Positions 1-7,584 of a stretch of DNA of 64,000 bases are shown piece after piece. The DNA is from Streptomyces sp. ISL-66 (GTDB lineage: Bacteria; Actinomycetota; Actinomycetes; Streptomycetales; Streptomycetaceae). The notes beneath the pieces are model-generated. The model saw only the letters and a program-made list of their open reading frames with translations, was not told the DNA's origin and searched no databases. The first letter of the stretch is position 1. Each line of letters begins with the position of its first letter. Position numbers and translations under genes: made by a program. The stretch lies in contig NZ_JAGGOW010000105.1 of NCBI RefSeq assembly GCF_018614135.1, positions 16,256-80,255 on the forward strand, in the 5' to 3' direction.

Positions 1-348
1 GATGCCGATCACCAGGAAGGGGATGTAGTCGTCCTTGGCGATGCCCTTGCTGGCGCCCAGGATCAGGCCGAAGATCAGGTAGTAGACCAGCGCGTTGAGC
101 AGGGGGGTCGCCACCTGCCAGATCTGGCCGAGCTTCGCCTGGCTGTACTGCGCCACCAGCTTGGCCCGGGAGAACGCGATGATGAAGTGGCGTCGGTCCC
201 ACAGCTGGCGCACGTATTCGGCCAGACCCGGCCGGGCGCCGCTGACGGACAGGCCGTACTTCCTGGCGAGCTCCGCGGGGCTCAGCCCGGCGTCGTCGGA
301 CGGCGGCTTGCTCGTGGCGAGGGCGCCGTCCTGGGTTGTGTCACTCAC
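1..348 (-). CDS. ABC-2 type polysaccharide/teichoic-acid export permease, 3' part outside window
   Basis: Inner-membrane half of an ABC exporter that would move a lipid-linked polymer or glycolipid across the cytoplasmic membrane; the ATPase is expected just beyond the window. Only the first 116 residues are visible. After a hydrophilic, disordered N-terminus of about 45 residues comes LWDRRHFIIAFSRAKLVAQY and then QAKLGQIWQVATPLLNALVY, the typical start of TagG/Wzm permeases with the amphipathic entry helix and first membrane span. The GTG at 348 is chosen because it starts the frame and has a GGAAAG-like ribosome site upstream. It lies 96 bp downstream of the glycosyltransferase and is last of the visible operon genes. 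Family call from motif memory; substrate unknown. Confidence 0.8.
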   Translation of the reverse strand, partial: MSDTTQDGALATSKPPSDDAGLSPAELARKYGLSVSGARPGLAEYVRQLWDRRHFIIAFSRAKLVAQYSQAKLGQIWQVATPLLNALVYYLIFGLILGASKGIAKDDYIPFLVIGI

Positions 349-444
349 AAGATGAAACTTTCCGTCTTCATGATGCGGCAGAAGGTGGCATCGGGCCTGA
401 GGCATTCGGATCGTGATCGCGCCATGTTCTCAGACGCGAGCGGG

Positions 445-1329
445 TCAGATGACAGGCGGTCGGCCCAGCCGGGTCAGTCGCCAGACCGTACGCCACTTCA
501 TGGGGCGCCGGGGACCGCAGGAGGTGGTCCACCCCTCCTTGAACCCGCCGAACCAGGCCTTGAGGGCCGGCGCGGACGGCCTGCGCAGGAGCGTCAGCAG
601 GAGCCAGACGCCCACGTAGACCGGGACCAGCGGGGCCGGGAGGTTGCGGCGGGCCAGCCACACCCGGTTGCGGGCCACCATACGGTGGTAGACCGCGTGC
701 CGGGACGGGGCCGTGGTGGGGTGCAGCAGCACCATGTCCGCCCGGTAGTCGATCTGCCAGCCGGCGTCGAGCGCCCGCCAGGCCAGATCGGTTTCCTCGT
801 GGGCGTAGAAGAACTCCCCCGGCAGGTCTCCGACCTGCTCGAACACCTTCGTGCGGACGGCGTTGGCGCCGCCCAGGAAGGTGGTCACGCGCGAGGAGCG
901 CATGGGGTCGGAGGCACGCAGCCGCGGGACGTGCCGGCGCTGGGTCTCGCCGGTCTGCGGATCGGCGATCCGGAAACTGACGATCCCGAGCTCCGGGTCC
1001 TCGGCGAAGGCCTGCCGGCACAGTTCGGCGGTGTCGGTGCGCTCGAGGAGCCCGTCGTCGTCGAGGAAGAGCAGGGCGTCCACCTCGCGGCCGCCGGGCC
1101 CGAAGGCCTCGATGCCGACGTTGCGCCCGCCCGGGATGCCCACGTTCTCGGGCAGCTCGACGGTGCGCACGCCCTCGGGCAGCCCGGTGAGCCGCACTCC
1201 CTGGCCCACGACGGCCACCTCGACCGGGTCGCCGTCCTGCCGGGCGACCGAGTCGAGGAGGGCCTTGAGCTCGTCGGGCCGGTTGCCCATGGTGATGATG
1301 ACGGCGCCCAGCCGCATCGGCGTCGTCAC
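445..1329 (-). CDS. Family 2 glycosyltransferase
   Basis: Cytoplasmic GT-A fold glycosyltransferase of 294 residues that would move a sugar from a nucleotide-sugar to the product of the neighbouring phosphoalcohol genes. It begins with the nucleotide-binding strand AVIITMGNRPDELKALLDSV, has the metal-binding cluster LFLDDDG near residue 100, the acceptor-side motif GGANAVRTKVFEQVG, and the ED-type motif FYAHEETDLAWRA near residue 190. A hydrophobic stretch VPVYVGVWLLLTLL near residue 250 could tether it to the membrane. The GTG start overlaps the stop of the preceding CDP-alcohol phosphotransferase (GTGA, 1326-1329), so the two are translationally coupled; an ATG twelve bases further in (1317) is the alternative. 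The sugar and acceptor cannot be read from sequence. Confidence 0.85.
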   Translation of the reverse strand: MTTPMRLGAVIITMGNRPDELKALLDSVARQDGDPVEVAVVGQGVRLTGLPEGVRTVELPENVGIPGGRNVGIEAFGPGGREVDALLFLDDDGLLERTDTAELCRQAFAEDPELGIVSFRIADPQTGETQRRHVPRLRASDPMRSSRVTTFLGGANAVRTKVFEQVGDLPGEFFYAHEETDLAWRALDAGWQIDYRADMVLLHPTTAPSRHAVYHRMVARNRVWLARRNLPAPLVPVYVGVWLLLTLLRRPSAPALKAWFGGFKEGWTTSCGPRRPMKWRTVWRLTRLGRPPVI

Positions 1330-2105
1330 TTGAGCCTGCTGGAGGCCAGGATCGACACCAGGTGCAGCACGCTCTGGAGCAGCGCGATGCCGGCCAGCAC
1401 GGCGACGCCGAGCCGGGAGAAGAACAGGTCGCCCCGGGCGGAGTCGAGGACGGCCAGCAGCACGATGAGCATCGAAGCCTCGATGCCGAGCACCAGCCGG
1501 TGGAACTTCAGCGCGGCGGCCGCCTTGCGGGCGAGCGCCATGCCGGAGGAGCGCGGCTCGGCCGCGGCTTCCTTGACGGGCGGCAGCCCCCCCTGGTGCC
1601 GGGCCACGCCGACCAGGTCGGTCTCGGCCTTGATCAGGATCGCGCCGAGCGCCGCGAGGGTGCCCAGGAACGCCCACAGCCAGTCGATCCGCCCGGTGCC
1701 CCACAGGTCCGAGGCGCGCAGGCCGAAGCCGACGAGGACCGCCGCGTCGCACAGGTAGGCGCCGACCCGGTCCAGGTAGACCCCGGAGAGCGAGAACTGC
1801 TTCTTCCAGCGGGCCACCTCCCCGTCGACGCAGTCGAGCAGCAGGTAGAGCTGCACCATCACGAAGCCGAGGACGGCCCCCCAGATGCCGGGCACCAGCA
1901 GGGCCGGGGCCGCGAGGACACCGGCGAGGGTCATCACGTAGGTCAGCTGGTTGGGCGTGACCTTGGTGTTGACCAGGACGCGGGTGATGCGCAGGGAGAT
2001 CTCGCGCATGTAGAGGCGCCCGCCCCAGTGCTCGCCGCTGCGCCTGTCCTTGACGCCCGGGGGGTGAACCACGGGCCGGAGTTCAGCTACGGATGGTCTT
2101 GGCAT
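1326..2105 (-). CDS. CDP-alcohol phosphatidyltransferase family membrane enzyme with altered active-site motif
   Basis: Integral membrane enzyme of 259 residues in the family that swaps CMP of a CDP-alcohol for another alcohol. The family motif D-x2-D-G-x2-A-R-x8-G-x3-D-x3-D is present as D91, D94, G95, A98, R99, G108 and D112, but the last position, where the family has its proposed general-base aspartate, is Ala116; an Asp occurs four residues later (D120). About six hydrophobic segments flank the motif. The chosen ATG overlaps the end of the G1P-dehydrogenase-like gene by 23 bases; the downstream glycosyltransferase starts in its stop codon. The substitution could mean changed chemistry, a shifted base, or a non-catalytic partner of the larger family member at 3881-5656. 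Confidence 0.85.
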   Translation of the reverse strand: MPRPSVAELRPVVHPPGVKDRRSGEHWGGRLYMREISLRITRVLVNTKVTPNQLTYVMTLAGVLAAPALLVPGIWGAVLGFVMVQLYLLLDCVDGEVARWKKQFSLSGVYLDRVGAYLCDAAVLVGFGLRASDLWGTGRIDWLWAFLGTLAALGAILIKAETDLVGVARHQGGLPPVKEAAAEPRSSGMALARKAAAALKFHRLVLGIEASMLIVLLAVLDSARGDLFFSRLGVAVLAGIALLQSVLHLVSILASSRLK

Positions 2106-3144
2106 AGTCGGCGTAAGCGTCCCTGATCTCGGCTGCGGACAAGTTGAGGTGCTCCAGGATCGTGAAACGTCCCGGACGGGTTTGGGGGGCGTAATCGACG
2201 GCCGCGACGAACTCGTCCACGCTGAACCCGATCTCCTCGGGCAGCACGGGCAGTCCGTGGCCGCGCAGCACCTGGACGAAGAGCCCGGAGTGCTCGGCGG
2301 CGCCGCGCAGGTGCATCGCGAAGGCGGCGCCGATGCCGACCTGCTCGCCGTGGAGCGCGGAGCGCCCGGGGTAGAGGAGGTCGAAGGCGTGGCTGATCTC
2401 GTGGCAGGCGCCGGACGACGGGCGGGTGTCCCCGCTGATCGACATGGCGATGCCGGAGAGGACGAGCGCTTCGGACAGCACGGTGAGGAACTCGTCGTCG
2501 CCGACGCGGCCGGGGTGGCGCAGTACGGACTCGCCGGCGGTACGGGCCATGGCGGCGGCCAGGCCGTCGACGGGCTCGTCGTTGAGGCGGTGCGAGAGCT
2601 CCCAGTCGGCGACGGCCGAGATGTTGGAGATCGCGTCGCCGATGCCGGCGCGGACGAACCGTGCCGGGGCCTCCTTGATGACGTCGAGGTCGATGACCAT
2701 CGCGATCGGCATGGGGACCCCGTAGGACCCCCGGCCGTTGTCGTTGTCCAGGATCGACACCGGCGAGCAGATGCCGTCGTGGGAGAGGTTGGTGGCGACG
2801 GCCACCATGGGCAGCCCGACCCGCGCCGCGGCGTACTTCGCCACGTCGATGATCTTTCCGCCGCCGAGGCCGACGACGGCGTCGTAGCGACGGCCCTTTA
2901 TGTCGTCGGCCAGTTTGACCGCTGAATCGATGGTGCCGTCCACGACCGGGTACCAGTCCGCGTGCGGCAGGACGGGTTCCAGCTTGGTGCGCAGCACCTG
3001 GCCGGAGCCCCCGCTGATCGCGATGGCGAGCTTTCCGGACGCGGAGATGCGCTGGTCGGCCAGGAGGCCGGCCAGGTCGTCCATCGCCCCTCGGCTGATG
3101 TCGACGACAACGGGCGAGGGGATCAGCCGCGTCAGTACAGGCAT
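2083..3144 (-). CDS. sn-glycerol-1-phosphate dehydrogenase-like (iron/zinc alcohol dehydrogenase superfamily)
   Basis: Predicted NAD(P)H-dependent, metal-dependent reductase of 353 residues; by resemblance to archaeal EgsA and bacterial AraM it would convert dihydroxyacetone phosphate to sn-glycerol-1-phosphate. Visible landmarks are the dinucleotide motif GLGGGKIIDVAKYAA near residue 100, ATNLSHDGICSPVSI, and metal-site segments RAGIGDAISN, SGACHEISHAFD and SALHGEQVGIG, in the order and spacing of G1P dehydrogenases rather than general Fe-alcohol dehydrogenases. The ATG at 3144 overlaps the end of the cytidylyltransferase gene by 13 bases. Neighbouring cytidylyltransferase and two CDP-alcohol transferases suggest the product is activated with CTP and transferred. 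3-Dehydroquinate-synthase-like enzymes acting on other polyol phosphates are the main alternative. Confidence 0.8.
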   Translation of the reverse strand: MPVLTRLIPSPVVVDISRGAMDDLAGLLADQRISASGKLAIAISGGSGQVLRTKLEPVLPHADWYPVVDGTIDSAVKLADDIKGRRYDAVVGLGGGKIIDVAKYAAARVGLPMVAVATNLSHDGICSPVSILDNDNGRGSYGVPMPIAMVIDLDVIKEAPARFVRAGIGDAISNISAVADWELSHRLNDEPVDGLAAAMARTAGESVLRHPGRVGDDEFLTVLSEALVLSGIAMSISGDTRPSSGACHEISHAFDLLYPGRSALHGEQVGIGAAFAMHLRGAAEHSGLFVQVLRGHGLPVLPEEIGFSVDEFVAAVDYAPQTRPGRFTILEHLNLSAAEIRDAYADYAKTIRS

Positions 3145-3884
3145 GCGATCGTCCGGCCCTTGGCGAGGTCGTCGTGGTTGTCGATCTCGACCCACTTGAC
3201 GTCGCCGATGGGAGCCACGTCGATGGTGAAGCCGTCGTTGACGAGCTGCTGGTAGCCGTCCTCGTAGTAGAGGTCGGGGTCGCGCTCGAAGGTGGTCTTC
3301 AGGGCCTCGGCCAGCGCTTCGGCGGCCTCCGGCTCGATGAGGGTGACGCCGATGTACTCGCCGGTCGCGGTGGCCGGCTCCATCAGCTTGGTGATGCGCC
3401 GGACACCCTTGTCGCCGTCGGTGATGACCTTCATCTCCTCGTCGGCCAGCTGCTTGACTGTGTCGAGGGCGAGGATGATCTTCCGGCCGTCGCCGCGGGC
3501 GGCGAGCAGGGTCTTCTCGACGGAGACCGGGTGGACGGTGTCGCCGTTGGCGAGGATCACGCCCTGCCGCAGGACGTCACGGGCGCACCACAGGGAGTAG
3601 GCGTTGTTCCACTCCTCGGCCTTGTCGTTGTCGATCAGCGTGATCTTGACGCCGTACTTGGCCTCGAGGGCCTCCCGGCGCTCGTACACGGCTTCCTTGC
3701 GGTAGCCGACGACGATGGCGACCTCGGTGAGGCCGACCTCGGCGAAGTTGCCGAGCGTCAGGTCGAGGACCGTGATGCTCTCCTCGTCGCCTTCGGGGCC
3801 GACGGGCACGAGGGCCTTGGGCAGGGTGTCGGTGTAGGGACGCAGGCGGCGTCCGGCACCGGCAGCGAGGACGAGGCCGATCAT
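3132..3884 (-). CDS. Nucleotidyltransferase (sugar/alcohol-phosphate cytidylyltransferase type)
   Basis: Cytoplasmic GT-A fold nucleotidyltransferase of 250 residues that activates a phosphorylated sugar or alcohol with CTP or another NTP. The signature LAAGAGRRLRPYTDTLPKAL lies at the extreme N-terminus, followed by VVGYRKEAV, NNAYSLWCARD and the metal-site sequence LANGDTV near residue 115; VKWVEIDNHDDL near the C-terminus is the second metal/product loop. The layout matches phosphocholine and inositol-1-phosphate cytidylyltransferases more than glucose-1-phosphate enzymes. The ATG sits inside the stop codon of the upstream gene (ATGA overlap, 3881-3884). Context makes CTP the likely nucleotide, because two CDP-alcohol transferases are in the same operon; the phosphate substrate is an inference. 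Confidence 0.85.
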   Translation of the reverse strand: MIGLVLAAGAGRRLRPYTDTLPKALVPVGPEGDEESITVLDLTLGNFAEVGLTEVAIVVGYRKEAVYERREALEAKYGVKITLIDNDKAEEWNNAYSLWCARDVLRQGVILANGDTVHPVSVEKTLLAARGDGRKIILALDTVKQLADEEMKVITDGDKGVRRITKLMEPATATGEYIGVTLIEPEAAEALAEALKTTFERDPDLYYEDGYQQLVNDGFTIDVAPIGDVKWVEIDNHDDLAKGRTIACLY

Positions 3885-5656
3885 GCTGGTTCTCCTTCGT
3901 CATGTACGGCGGGTGCCCCGGAGGAGACCCAGAAGCGGATGCTCTCCGCGAGCACCACGAGTGCCACGAACACGGCCATGGCCGTGAGCGCGACGGGGAA
4001 GCCGGTGGCGTGCGAGGCCAGGACGGAGGCCAGGACCGCGGTCAGCAGCACCCGGCCCTCGTGCCCGCCGGTCGTCCGCACCAGCCAGTGCGGGGGCGCG
4101 CCGGTGCCACCGCGGATGCGGTACACCGTGTCGTAGTGATGGTAGGCGACCGCCGCGACCAGTCCGAATGCCGCCGGAAGGGCTCCGGGCACGTCCGCCT
4201 TGGCGGCGAGCACCAGTACGGTGACGTACTCGGCCGCCCGGAACAGCGGCGGGATCAGCCAGTCCAGGGCGCCCTTGAGGGGTGCGGCGACGGCCAGGCC
4301 GGCCGCGACGGCGTAGATCACCGCGACGGCGATCAGCCGGGGGTCGCCGAACGGCAGGTACAGGGCCGCGCCGATCAGCAGCAGCGCGCCCAGGGCCGCG
4401 ACGTACACGGATCCGAAGGACCCGGCGCGGCCGCGCAGCAGCCGGGCCTGGAGCTCGGCGAGCGGACCGGAGTCCGCGAGGTCCGCGAGCGCCCCGGCCG
4501 CGCGGTCGGTGCGCGTGGCCCTGCGGGTCAGCGAGCGCAGGACCCGGCCGGCCGTGGTGTAGAGGGCGCCGAAGGCGCAGCCGACGAGCAGGGCGTAGAA
4601 GACGATCCGGGGGGTGGTCGCGGCGGTCAGCACCGCGATCATGGCCCAGCGCTCGCCGATCGGCAGGATGATCATCCGCCGGACCCAGACCGTCCAGCCG
4701 ACGCTGTCGAGCCGGCCGGAGAGGGCCGCGGTCGGGCTCGTGTTGGCGGTGGCGTCGTGGTTGGCCTCGTTGAAGGCGAAGTCCACGACGTGCCGGCAGG
4801 TCATGAGGATCATGGACCCGAGGGCCAGGGCCCAGACGTCGTCGCCGTTCCTCGCCGCGCCGAGCGCGAGGCCCGCGTAGAAGGAGTACTCCTTCGCGCG
4901 ATCGAAGGTCGCGTCGAGCCAGGCGCCCATCGTCGAGTACTGGAGCGAGTAGCGGGCGACCTGCCCGTCCACGCAGTCGAGTACGAAGGAGACGAGGAGC
5001 AGCACACCGGCCGCGACGTAGCCGCCGCGCTCGCCGGTGGCGGCGCAGCCGGCCGCTGTCAGCGCGGTGATCAGGGAGGCGGTCGTGATCTGGTTCGGGG
5101 TCAGGCCGCGGCGCGCGCACCAGCGGGCGATGTAGCGCGAGTACGGGCTGATGAAGAAGGTGGTGAAGAACCCGTCGCGGGATTTCACGGCGGTGCGCAG
5201 CCGGACGGCCTCGCCGTCCACGGCGGCCACGGCGGCGGTCGCGGCCGCGCGCTCGGCGGCGGTCCGGGGGACGGCGGCCACGAGGGTGCCGAGCTCCGGG
5301 CGCTGGACGGCCGTGCCGGCGGCCTCGACGTCGGCGGCGAGCCGGTCGGCGTACGGGCCGGCGGGCTCACGGGGCTCGGCGGGGAGTTCGAGGGCCCGCT
5401 CCGCCGCCCGGTCGAGGGCCGCGCGGGCGCCAGGCTGGACCGCGAAGGCGCCGGTGACGGCGCAGGCCTCGAACCGCGGGTCGGTCAGCGCGAGCCGCAG
5501 TGCGTGCGCGTGCCCCACGAAGGCGCCGTCCACGACGGCCACCCGCTGGTCGGCGGGTACGAGGGCCAGCGCGGCGGCGGTCTCCCGCGGGGTGGCGGCG
5601 GGGCGGACGTCGAAGCCGAGGGAGCTCAGCTCGTCGGCGAGCGCTGATCCGGGCAC
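3881..5656 (-). CDS. Large CDP-alcohol phosphotransferase with N-terminal extra domain and C-terminal membrane domain
   Basis: First gene of the operon, at least 591 residues. Residues 1-150 form a soluble, Rossmann-like region; the CDP-alcohol motif is complete (D227, D230, G231, A234, R235, G244, D248, D252), unlike the shorter relative at 1326-2105; several more membrane spans follow, then a C-terminal multi-span region of about 180 residues that I associate with DUF5941. It would transfer a phosphoalcohol from a CDP-carrier in the membrane. The GTG at 5656 has no ribosome site; a good AAGGAG (5696-5701) stands 9 bases before an in-frame CTG (5684-5686) that would add LPTVILTGPP, a credible first beta strand, so the true protein may start there. 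No ATG, GTG or TTG lies between. Confidence 0.85.
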   Translation of the reverse strand: MPGSALADELSSLGFDVRPAATPRETAAALALVPADQRVAVVDGAFVGHAHALRLALTDPRFEACAVTGAFAVQPGARAALDRAAERALELPAEPREPAGPYADRLAADVEAAGTAVQRPELGTLVAAVPRTAAERAAATAAVAAVDGEAVRLRTAVKSRDGFFTTFFISPYSRYIARWCARRGLTPNQITTASLITALTAAGCAATGERGGYVAAGVLLLVSFVLDCVDGQVARYSLQYSTMGAWLDATFDRAKEYSFYAGLALGAARNGDDVWALALGSMILMTCRHVVDFAFNEANHDATANTSPTAALSGRLDSVGWTVWVRRMIILPIGERWAMIAVLTAATTPRIVFYALLVGCAFGALYTTAGRVLRSLTRRATRTDRAAGALADLADSGPLAELQARLLRGRAGSFGSVYVAALGALLLIGAALYLPFGDPRLIAVAVIYAVAAGLAVAAPLKGALDWLIPPLFRAAEYVTVLVLAAKADVPGALPAAFGLVAAVAYHHYDTVYRIRGGTGAPPHWLVRTTGGHEGRVLLTAVLASVLASHATGFPVALTAMAVFVALVVLAESIRFWVSSGAPAVHDEGEPA

Positions 5657-5888
5657 CGGCGGGCCGGTAAGGATGACGGTCGGCAGACGAACTCACTCCT
5701 TGCGCTAACACGGAATGCGCGCCAAAGGGTGGCGGCACGTCGGCAGAGGCTATCGGATGAACGGAAGCCGGGATTCACCACCCGTTTACGCCCCGATGAG
5801 CCGAAGAACGCAGGCCCGTGGGTCCTGTCGCGATCATCATTGACGAGAACTCCGGGGGACTCAAACCGCCTCGGCGCCAAGATGTTCG

Positions 5889-5919
5889 CAGACGCGTACG
5901 AGTATGGTTCATGCGTCTG
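5889..5919. promoter_or_regulatory. Inverted repeat in the long divergent spacer upstream of idi and the phosphoalcohol operon
   Basis: Perfect 7-base arms CAGACGC (5889-5895) and GCGTCTG (5913-5919) separated by 17 bases. They sit in a spacer of nearly 600 bp between the operon start and idi, in its least GC-rich part, which also contains GATATCG and GGGATAAATG. A dyad of this spacing could be an operator or a stem-loop. Apart from this repeat and the hairpin at 6133-6161, I see nothing gene-like in 5702-6244. Confidence 0.3.
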
Positions 5920-6132
5920 ATATCGCTTCACATCGGGATAAATGAGGACGAGGTGGGCTCACGGCCGTCGCGCAAATCGCGGCCATGGGTGGCGACGAAC
6001 CGAGGCCCGAGCCCGGTGGCTCGACGGCCGCGTACGCCCGGTCCCCGTCAAGGCGGACAGGGGCGACCTCGCCCGTCCGGATGGTTCCCGTGACGCCCGG
6101 GCGCACGCGTCGGCTTCCCGGCCGGTCCGCCC

Positions 6133-6161
6133 CCCTCCGTCGCTTATCACGCGACGGGGGG
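6133..6161. terminator. GC-rich hairpin upstream of idi
   Basis: An 11-base stem (6133-6143 with 6151-6161, one G-U pair) with a 7-base loop TTATCAC. It is about 85 bp before idi. It could stop transcription entering from upstream or act in a leader; no T-run follows. Confidence 0.35.
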
Positions 6162-6244
6162 CAGACATGCGCGGATCGCCGAAGTGGGGACAAACCTCTT
6201 CTGTACGGCAGACTGAAGGCCGAAGTCCGAAGCGAAGGATGGGT

Positions 6245-6844
6245 ATGCCGACCACACCAGCCACCGCCGCGAACGGCGCGACCACCGGTACCGGCACTCA
6301 AGAACCGATCATGCTCGAACTGGTCGACGAGTCCGGCAACACCATCGGCACGGCGGAGAAGCTCTCCGCCCACCAGGCGCCCGGTCAGCTGCACCGGGCG
6401 TTCTCCGTGTTCCTCTTCGACGAGAAGGGCCGGCTGCTGCTCCAGCAGCGCGCCCTCGGGAAGTACCACTCGCCCGGAGTCTGGTCGAACACGTGTTGCG
6501 GTCACCCCTACCCCGGAGAGTCGCCGTTCGCGGCCGCCGCCCGGCGGACCCACGAGGAGCTGGGGCTGTCGCCCTCGCTGCTCGCCGAGGCGGGGACGGT
6601 GCGCTACAACCATCCGGACCCGGCGTCGGGGCTGGTCGAGCAGGAGTACAACCACCTGTTCGTGGGACTCGCGCAGTCGACGCTGCGGCCGGATCCGGAG
6701 GAGATCGCGGACACCGGCTTCGTGACCGCCGAGGAGCTGGCGAAGCGGCACGCCGAGGAGCCGTTCTCGGCGTGGTTCATGACGGTGCTGGACGCGGCCC
6801 GGCCCGCGATCCGCGAGCTGACGGGCGACGCGGCGGGCTGGTAG
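6245..6844 (+). CDS. idi: Isopentenyl-diphosphate delta-isomerase, type I
   Basis: Cytoplasmic Nudix-fold enzyme of 199 residues that interconverts isopentenyl and dimethylallyl diphosphate for isoprenoid synthesis. The catalytic cysteine motif NTCCGHP is at residues 82-88, the metal/catalytic glutamate motif EQEYNHLF at 132-139, and the metal-binding histidines lie in SAHQAPGQLH (41-50). The Nudix helix is RTHEELGL. Of two in-frame ATGs (6239, 6245) the second is preferred because GAAGGA stands 5 bases upstream. It is transcribed away from the phosphoalcohol operon. Isoprenoid supply next to a possible lipid-phosphoalcohol pathway may be meaningful or only neighbourly. Confidence 0.95.
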   Translation: MPTTPATAANGATTGTGTQEPIMLELVDESGNTIGTAEKLSAHQAPGQLHRAFSVFLFDEKGRLLLQQRALGKYHSPGVWSNTCCGHPYPGESPFAAAARRTHEELGLSPSLLAEAGTVRYNHPDPASGLVEQEYNHLFVGLAQSTLRPDPEEIADTGFVTAEELAKRHAEEPFSAWFMTVLDAARPAIRELTGDAAGW

Positions 6845-6890
6845 CCCCCGTACTCCGATACCCCCTACCCCCGCCACCACCCCGGACCCC

Positions 6891-6938
6891 GTGCGTGCGG
6901 CAGTGGGCGCGGCTGTGCGTGCGGCAGTGGGCGCGGCC
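6891..6938. repeat. Tandem duplication of a 24-bp unit
   Basis: Two copies of GTGCGTGCGGCAGTGGGCGC plus GGCT/GGCC, identical but for the last base, in the short tail-to-tail spacer between idi and the ATPase gene. No coding or terminator role is evident. Confidence 0.7.
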
Positions 6939-6947
6939 GTACGGGGT

Positions 6948-7490
6948 TCAGCCCGCCGGGACCGGCGGGGCGGGCGGTGGGGCGAGCGGCAGGGCCGCCC
7001 AGATCACCTTGCCGCCCGTCGAGGTGTGCTCGACGTCGCAGACCCCGCCGGCCTCCAGCGTGATCTCCCGGACGAGGAGCAGCCCCCGGCCGCCGGTCTG
7101 GCCGAAATCGGCCTCCAGCGCCTTGGGCCGGTACGGGTGGTTGTCCTCGACCGCCACCCGCACCCACTCCCGGCCGATGGCGACTTCGACCGCGACCTCG
7201 GGCGAGAGCAGGGCCGCGTGCCGGACCGAGTTCGTCACCAGTTCGGAGACGATCAGCAGCAGGGAGTAGACGAGGTCCTGGTCGGCCGGCACTCCCTGGC
7301 GGCCGAGCAGTTCACGTACCGCGCGGCGGGCCTGCGGAACGGATTCTTCTATTGCGGGAGCGGTGAACCGCCACACTCCCTCGTAGGCGAGGGGAGCAGC
7401 CGCGACCTCCGGCTCTCCCCCCATGACTGGCGGGACGCTCCCGCTGACATCCATCTTCCGGCCCCCGTCTTCGCGCTCGATCGTCTCCAC
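6948..7490 (-). CDS. RsbW/SpoIIAB-like ATP-binding protein (GHKL ATPase)
   Basis: Soluble protein of up to 180 residues with a histidine-kinase-like ATPase domain, typical of the many Streptomyces anti-sigma-factor-like proteins. The N box is IVSELVTNSVRHA near residue 90, with E and N as Mg/ATP ligands; the G1 box is VEDNHPYRP and the G2 region is GQTGGRGLLLVREI. The partner would be a sigma factor or anti-anti-sigma factor; none is adjacent. GTG at 7490 gives the longest frame; an ATG at 7454 with a purine-rich site GGGGGCCGGAAG is an equally good start, removing 12 residues. Confidence 0.85.
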   Translation of the reverse strand: METIEREDGGRKMDVSGSVPPVMGGEPEVAAAPLAYEGVWRFTAPAIEESVPQARRAVRELLGRQGVPADQDLVYSLLLIVSELVTNSVRHAALLSPEVAVEVAIGREWVRVAVEDNHPYRPKALEADFGQTGGRGLLLVREITLEAGGVCDVEHTSTGGKVIWAALPLAPPPAPPVPAG

Positions 7491-7584
7491 ACGTCAAGAG
7501 TGGGGAGCGGATCGGTCGGGACCGGACCGGTGACCAGAAGTCAGCGGGAATCGGACACTTTTTGACCGTTGGCGTATGACAGGG

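Noticed and set aside
187..1758. Long plus-strand open frame opposite the glycosyltransferase and CDP-alcohol transferase genes
   Set aside because: The translation is Gly/Arg/Pro-rich without motifs, and the minus strand has complete recognisable proteins there. High GC leaves such antisense frames open.
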